Of a DNA stretch of 64,000 nucleotides, positions 61,079 to 64,000 are shown piece by piece. A program made the translations under genes and the position numbers. The stretch is from the NCBI RefSeq assembly GCF_019392245.1, contig NZ_JAHXRL010000003.1, positions 372,001-436,000 on the forward strand, in the 5' to 3' direction. The stretch comes from Sulfitobacter sp. CW3 (GTDB lineage Bacteria > Pseudomonadota > Alphaproteobacteria > Rhodobacterales > Rhodobacteraceae). The notes under the pieces were generated by a model. That model was not told the origin of the DNA and did not search any database. It saw nothing but the letters and a program-made list of their open reading frames with translations. Each line of letters begins with the position of its first letter. The stretch's first letter is position 1.

Positions 61079-62740
61079 ATGGCGCGTTCCACTTTCCGCA
61101 GTTTCACCAAGAACCTTGATGTGACCGATTTGCGCTGGATGCCCGGCGAGGGTCTGTCGCCGTCGCGTTTGCGTATTGAACTGCTGTCGGGGCTGACCGT
61201 TGCCTTGGCTCTGGTGCCCGAAGCGGTGGCTTTCGCCTTTGTGGCTGGGGTTCACCCGTTGGTCGGGCTTTATGCTGCGTTTTTGGTGGGGTTGATCACG
61301 GCGTTGATCGGCGGCCGTCCGGGGATGATTTCGGGGGCGACGGGGGCCTTGGCGGTTGTCATGGTGGCGTTGGTGTCACAACACGGTGTTGAATACCTGT
61401 TTGCCACAGTGGTTTTGATGGGCCTGATCCAGATTTTTGCCGGCGTTATGCAATGGGGCAAGTTTATCCGGTTGGTGCCGCATCCCGTTATGCTGGGCTT
61501 TGTGAACGGCCTTGCGATCGTTATTTTTCTGGCGCAATTGGGCCAGTTCAAGGTGCCCGGCACGATGGTTGATACGGGCCACGGCATGGGCGGGGGCGAA
61601 TGGCTTTCGGGCCAGCCCTTGATGCTGATGCTGGCACTTGTGGCCGCGACCATGGCGATCATCTGGGTCATGCCGCGCATCACCAAACTGGTTCCCGCAC
61701 CGCTGGCGGGCATTGGTATCGTGGCCGCTGTGGTGATTGCGTTCGGCATGGATGTGCCGCGCGTGGGTGATCTGGCCTCTATCCAAGGCGGATTTCCAAC
61801 GTTCCACATGCCTTTCGGTGAAGGCATCGGGCTTTACGGCACAGCACTTGCGCCGTTCACCCTCGAGACATTTTACATCATCCTGCCCTATGCTGTGATC
61901 CTTGCAGCCATCGGGCTGATTGAATCGCTGCTGACCCTGAACTTGGTCAGCGACATGACCAACACCCGTGGCGGCGCCAGCCAGGAATGTATTGCCCAAG
62001 GTGTGGCGAATACAGTGACCGGATTTTTCGGTGGTATGGGCGGCTGTGCGATGATCGGTCAGTCGATGATCAACGTGAAATCAGGTGGCCGGACGCGCGT
62101 TGCGGGGATTGCGGCTGCGATATTCCTGCTGCTGTTCATCCTTGTCGGATCGTCTGTCATCGAACTGATCCCGCTGGCCGCATTGGTGGGCGTCATGTTC
62201 ATGGTCGTAATCGGGACCTTCGCGTGGAACTCGCTTACTATCCTCCGCAAAGTGCCGTTGATGGATGCCTTTGTCATTCTGCTGGTGACGGTTGTGACCG
62301 TGTATGAAGACCTTGCCGTGGCTGTGGTCGTCGGGGTTATCGTGTCGGCACTGGCCTATGCGTGGAACAACGCACGGCGCATCCATGCCAAAACCTATAC
62401 GACGCCCGAAGGGGCCAAGGTCTATCAGGTGCAAGGGCCGCTGTTCTTTGGGTCATCCGAAGGGTTCGCAGAGCTGTTCGACGTGCAACAAGACCCTTCC
62501 GAAGTGATCGTGGATTTTGCCGATAGCCGCGTTGCGGATCAATCCGCGCTTCAGGCGATCGAAACCATTGCTGCCAAATACGAAGCGGCAGGCAAACGCG
62601 TCCAGCTGCGTCACCTGAGCCGCGATTGCCACCGTTTGCTGACGAAAGCCGGACATCTGATGATCGATAGCGACGACGATCCCGATTATCAGGTCGCCGC
62701 CAACTATCAAGTGCGTACGGGTATTCTGGGCGGTCACTAG
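61079..62740 (+). CDS. SulP-family anion permease with STAS domain
   Basis: A 553-aa SulP transporter. The membrane part (about 30-430, LLSGLTVALALVPEAVAFA, GGRPGMISGATGALAVVMVA, GGMGGCAMIGQSMINVKSGG) is followed by a cytosolic STAS domain (about 440-553, VYQVQGPLFFGSSEGFAELF and VIVDFADSRVADQSALQAIE). It carries sulfate, bicarbonate or another anion. ATG at 61079 follows AAGGA at 7 nt; ATG at 61064 is also possible. Confidence 0.9.
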   Translation: MARSTFRSFTKNLDVTDLRWMPGEGLSPSRLRIELLSGLTVALALVPEAVAFAFVAGVHPLVGLYAAFLVGLITALIGGRPGMISGATGALAVVMVALVSQHGVEYLFATVVLMGLIQIFAGVMQWGKFIRLVPHPVMLGFVNGLAIVIFLAQLGQFKVPGTMVDTGHGMGGGEWLSGQPLMLMLALVAATMAIIWVMPRITKLVPAPLAGIGIVAAVVIAFGMDVPRVGDLASIQGGFPTFHMPFGEGIGLYGTALAPFTLETFYIILPYAVILAAIGLIESLLTLNLVSDMTNTRGGASQECIAQGVANTVTGFFGGMGGCAMIGQSMINVKSGGRTRVAGIAAAIFLLLFILVGSSVIELIPLAALVGVMFMVVIGTFAWNSLTILRKVPLMDAFVILLVTVVTVYEDLAVAVVVGVIVSALAYAWNNARRIHAKTYTTPEGAKVYQVQGPLFFGSSEGFAELFDVQQDPSEVIVDFADSRVADQSALQAIETIAAKYEAAGKRVQLRHLSRDCHRLLTKAGHLMIDSDDDPDYQVAANYQVRTGILGGH

Positions 62741-62750
62741 GCGACCGTTG

Positions 62751-62797
62751 CCGTTTTCTTTCAAAGAAAACGGACCGGAATTTTTGAAAAATTCCGC
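62751..62797. terminator. Twin palindromes, probable bidirectional terminator (copy 2)
   Basis: CCGTTTTCTTT-C-AAAGAAAACGG (62751-62773) and CCGGAATTTTT-G-AAAAATTCCG (62775-62796) stand 1 nt apart, nearly the same as at 8010-8056. They lie between the convergent SulP and flavin reductase genes. Confidence 0.75.
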
Positions 62798-62804
62798 CCG
62801 GGCG

Positions 62805-63410
62805 TTAGTCGTCCGGGCGGATAATCTCGAACACGTCCGTCACGCGGGCGTAGTCGCGATAGCCCAGCCGTGACAGCGGTTGGTAGGTGGTCACGTCAAA
62901 ACGGCCATCCTTGATGCAATCGTCGCGCATGTGCACGCCGATGACTTCGCCAAACACCACATAATTGCTTTCGCCTTCGATCTTGACCATCTGGGTCATG
63001 CGGCATTCAAGGCTGGCGGGGGCATTCGCGACGCGGGCGCAGGCGATTTCGCCGCACTCGGCCTTTTCGATGCCGGCGTGGCCAAATTCGTCGGCCCCAT
63101 GTGGCAGCGTCGCCGAAGACGCGTTCATCGCATCGCGCATGGCATATTCTACAACATTCACACAAAATACGCCCGTTTCGCGGATATTGGCCATGCTGTC
63201 TTTGGTGCCGTCCACATCCGCTTTGGTCCCTGTGGACGCAAACATTACTTGCGGTGGTACATAGGCTACGCCATTGAAAAACGAATAGGGGGCCAGATTG
63301 TCACGCCCTTGGGCATCGCGGGTTGATATCCACCCGATCGGGCGCGGTGTCACGATGGCATTGAACGGATTGTGTGGCAGGGAATGGCCGTCTTTTGGGC
63401 GATAGAACAT
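62805..63410 (-). CDS. Flavin reductase-like FMN-binding protein
   Basis: A 201-aa protein of the flavin reductase split-barrel family: PFNAIVTPRPIGWISTRDAQ, NLAPYSFFNGVAYVPPQVMF, and SNYVVFGEVIGVHMRDD. This shape is typical of FMN-binding NAD(P)H oxidoreductases of the DIM6/NTAB group. ATG at 63410 follows GAGGAGAGTTTG. The partner or substrate is unknown. Confidence 0.87.
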   Translation of the reverse strand: MFYRPKDGHSLPHNPFNAIVTPRPIGWISTRDAQGRDNLAPYSFFNGVAYVPPQVMFASTGTKADVDGTKDSMANIRETGVFCVNVVEYAMRDAMNASSATLPHGADEFGHAGIEKAECGEIACARVANAPASLECRMTQMVKIEGESNYVVFGEVIGVHMRDDCIKDGRFDVTTYQPLSRLGYRDYARVTDVFEIIRPDD

Positions 63411-63494
63411 CAAACTCTCCTCAAGGTTTGCACCCATGGCTAGCGTCATGTTAGAGGCTTTGCTACCTCAAAACCGCCGACAGGGCCGCGACAC

Positions 63495-63983
63495 GTGTAC
63501 CAGATGAAACCAGAGACGGCGGCCGACCATTGGGAAGTCGAAGCACTTTATGACACATGTTTCGCCCCGGGCCGCGAGGCGTTGTCATCCTACCGGTTGC
63601 GCGACGGCATTCCTCCGGTTGCGGGGCTTAGCCATGTGGCGCGGGATGCCGACGGAATCCTTGCGGGTGCAATCCGGTATTGGCCCATTCACATCGGTGC
63701 GGCTGATGCTTTGTTGTTGGGGCCTGTGGCCGTGCACCCGACGCGTCAAGGCGAAGGATTGGGCGGTTTGCTGATCGAAGGCAGCCTGTCCCAAGCCGTT
63801 CCTTTGGGATGGTCGCGGGTGATGCTGGTGGGCGACGCGCCTTATTACGAACGCTTTGGTTTCACACTGCTGGATCAAGTCGTCATGCCCCCGCCGACCA
63901 ACCCCGCCCGTGTCTTGGGGCGTGCATTGATTGAGGGCGCTTGGGATGGCATTGCCGGTGAAGTCACGCGTTGGACGCATTGA
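63495..63983 (+). CDS. GNAT-family N-acetyltransferase
   Basis: A 162-aa GNAT protein: LLLGPVAVHPTRQGEGLGGL as motif A and DAPYYERFGFTLLDQ near the end, as in YhbS-like predicted acetyltransferases. The start is GTG at 63495 or ATG at 63504. It is divergent from the flavin reductase gene and ends 17 nt before the window edge. Confidence 0.85.
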   Translation: MYQMKPETAADHWEVEALYDTCFAPGREALSSYRLRDGIPPVAGLSHVARDADGILAGAIRYWPIHIGAADALLLGPVAVHPTRQGEGLGGLLIEGSLSQAVPLGWSRVMLVGDAPYYERFGFTLLDQVVMPPPTNPARVLGRALIEGAWDGIAGEVTRWTH

Positions 63984-64000
63984 AACGGCACGCCAAGAGC

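Noticed and set aside
1..64000. CRISPR arrays, tRNA or rRNA genes, prophage or gene-transfer-agent genes
   Set aside because: No regular direct repeats, no cloverleaf-forming segments and no phage structural or integrase motifs were seen by eye; a tRNAscan or covariance search would settle the RNA part.

Overview
The window looks like a chromosomal segment of a marine alphaproteobacterium of the family Rhodobacteraceae (Roseobacter group). The main signs are: a SAM/SAH riboswitch in front of metK, a class known mainly from Rhodobacterales; the order miaB-[two envelope genes]-phoH-ybeY-corC-lnt-metK-trmB; an Irr regulator divergent from fabA-fabB-fabI; a long DmdC-like acyl-CoA dehydrogenase; and a class II AroA. 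The genus cannot be fixed from the sequence alone. No rRNA, tRNA, CRISPR array, transposase or prophage was seen. Most of the window is ordinary core genome.

Layout. 0-7 kb: fatty-acid degradation on the minus strand (thiolase, glutathione transferase, small RHH-like protein, DmdC-like acyl-CoA dehydrogenase), with two paralogous MerR regulators; the second is divergent from two hotdog thioesterases. 6.6-10.2 kb: a MATE exporter facing a pyrD operon (DUF952-DUF1330-pyrD-arsC). 10.4-14.6 kb: a periplasmic 5'-nucleotidase, an ArsR/alpha-beta hydrolase pair and a cupredoxin-like secreted protein lacking copper ligands. 13.7-18.3 kb: a LysR regulator divergent from glutaryl-CoA dehydrogenase, then a stand-alone fused E1 dehydrogenase. 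18.3-26.8 kb: minus-strand catabolic genes, with a seven-gene overlapping operon (HAD dehalogenase, hydrolase, PLP dehydratase, pcaD, hydrolase, pcaB, MFS) followed by an enolase-superfamily enzyme and a hexapeptide acetyltransferase. 26.9-32.8 kb: FKBP, an RNA methyltransferase, fabI/fabB/fabA, irr and a PhyH dioxygenase.

32.8-34.1 kb is a visibly A/T-richer patch with one membrane-anchored protein of unknown function. 34.1-46.5 kb is core: a glycosyltransferase-like gene, miaB, an OmpA/lipoprotein pair sharing an unnamed domain, phoH-ybeY-corC-lnt, riboswitch-metK, trmB, aroA-cmk and a rhodanese. 46.5-50.2 kb: rpsA, ihfB, lapA-like and trpF, meeting kdsA and capsule-export genes on the other strand. 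53.6-64 kb: a CDF metal exporter with its ArsR regulator, an Fe-S-type uracil-DNA glycosylase, an SseB-like protein, acetyltransferases, a secreted UlaG-like hydrolase, a D-2-hydroxyacid oxidase, mtnP-apt methylthioadenosine salvage, a SulP transporter and a flavin reductase.

Between genes there are two kinds of recurring structure. One is tandem near-perfect palindromes at gene ends (8.0, 27.4 and 62.8 kb), probably bidirectional terminators. The other is a modular element made of a conserved A/T-rich box of about 20 nt beside a G-rich hairpin, in three box variants and eight copies. These, the OmpA/lipoprotein domain pair and the compact catabolic operon are the parts least explained by known annotation. 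I found no strong evidence for a wholly new multi-gene system.
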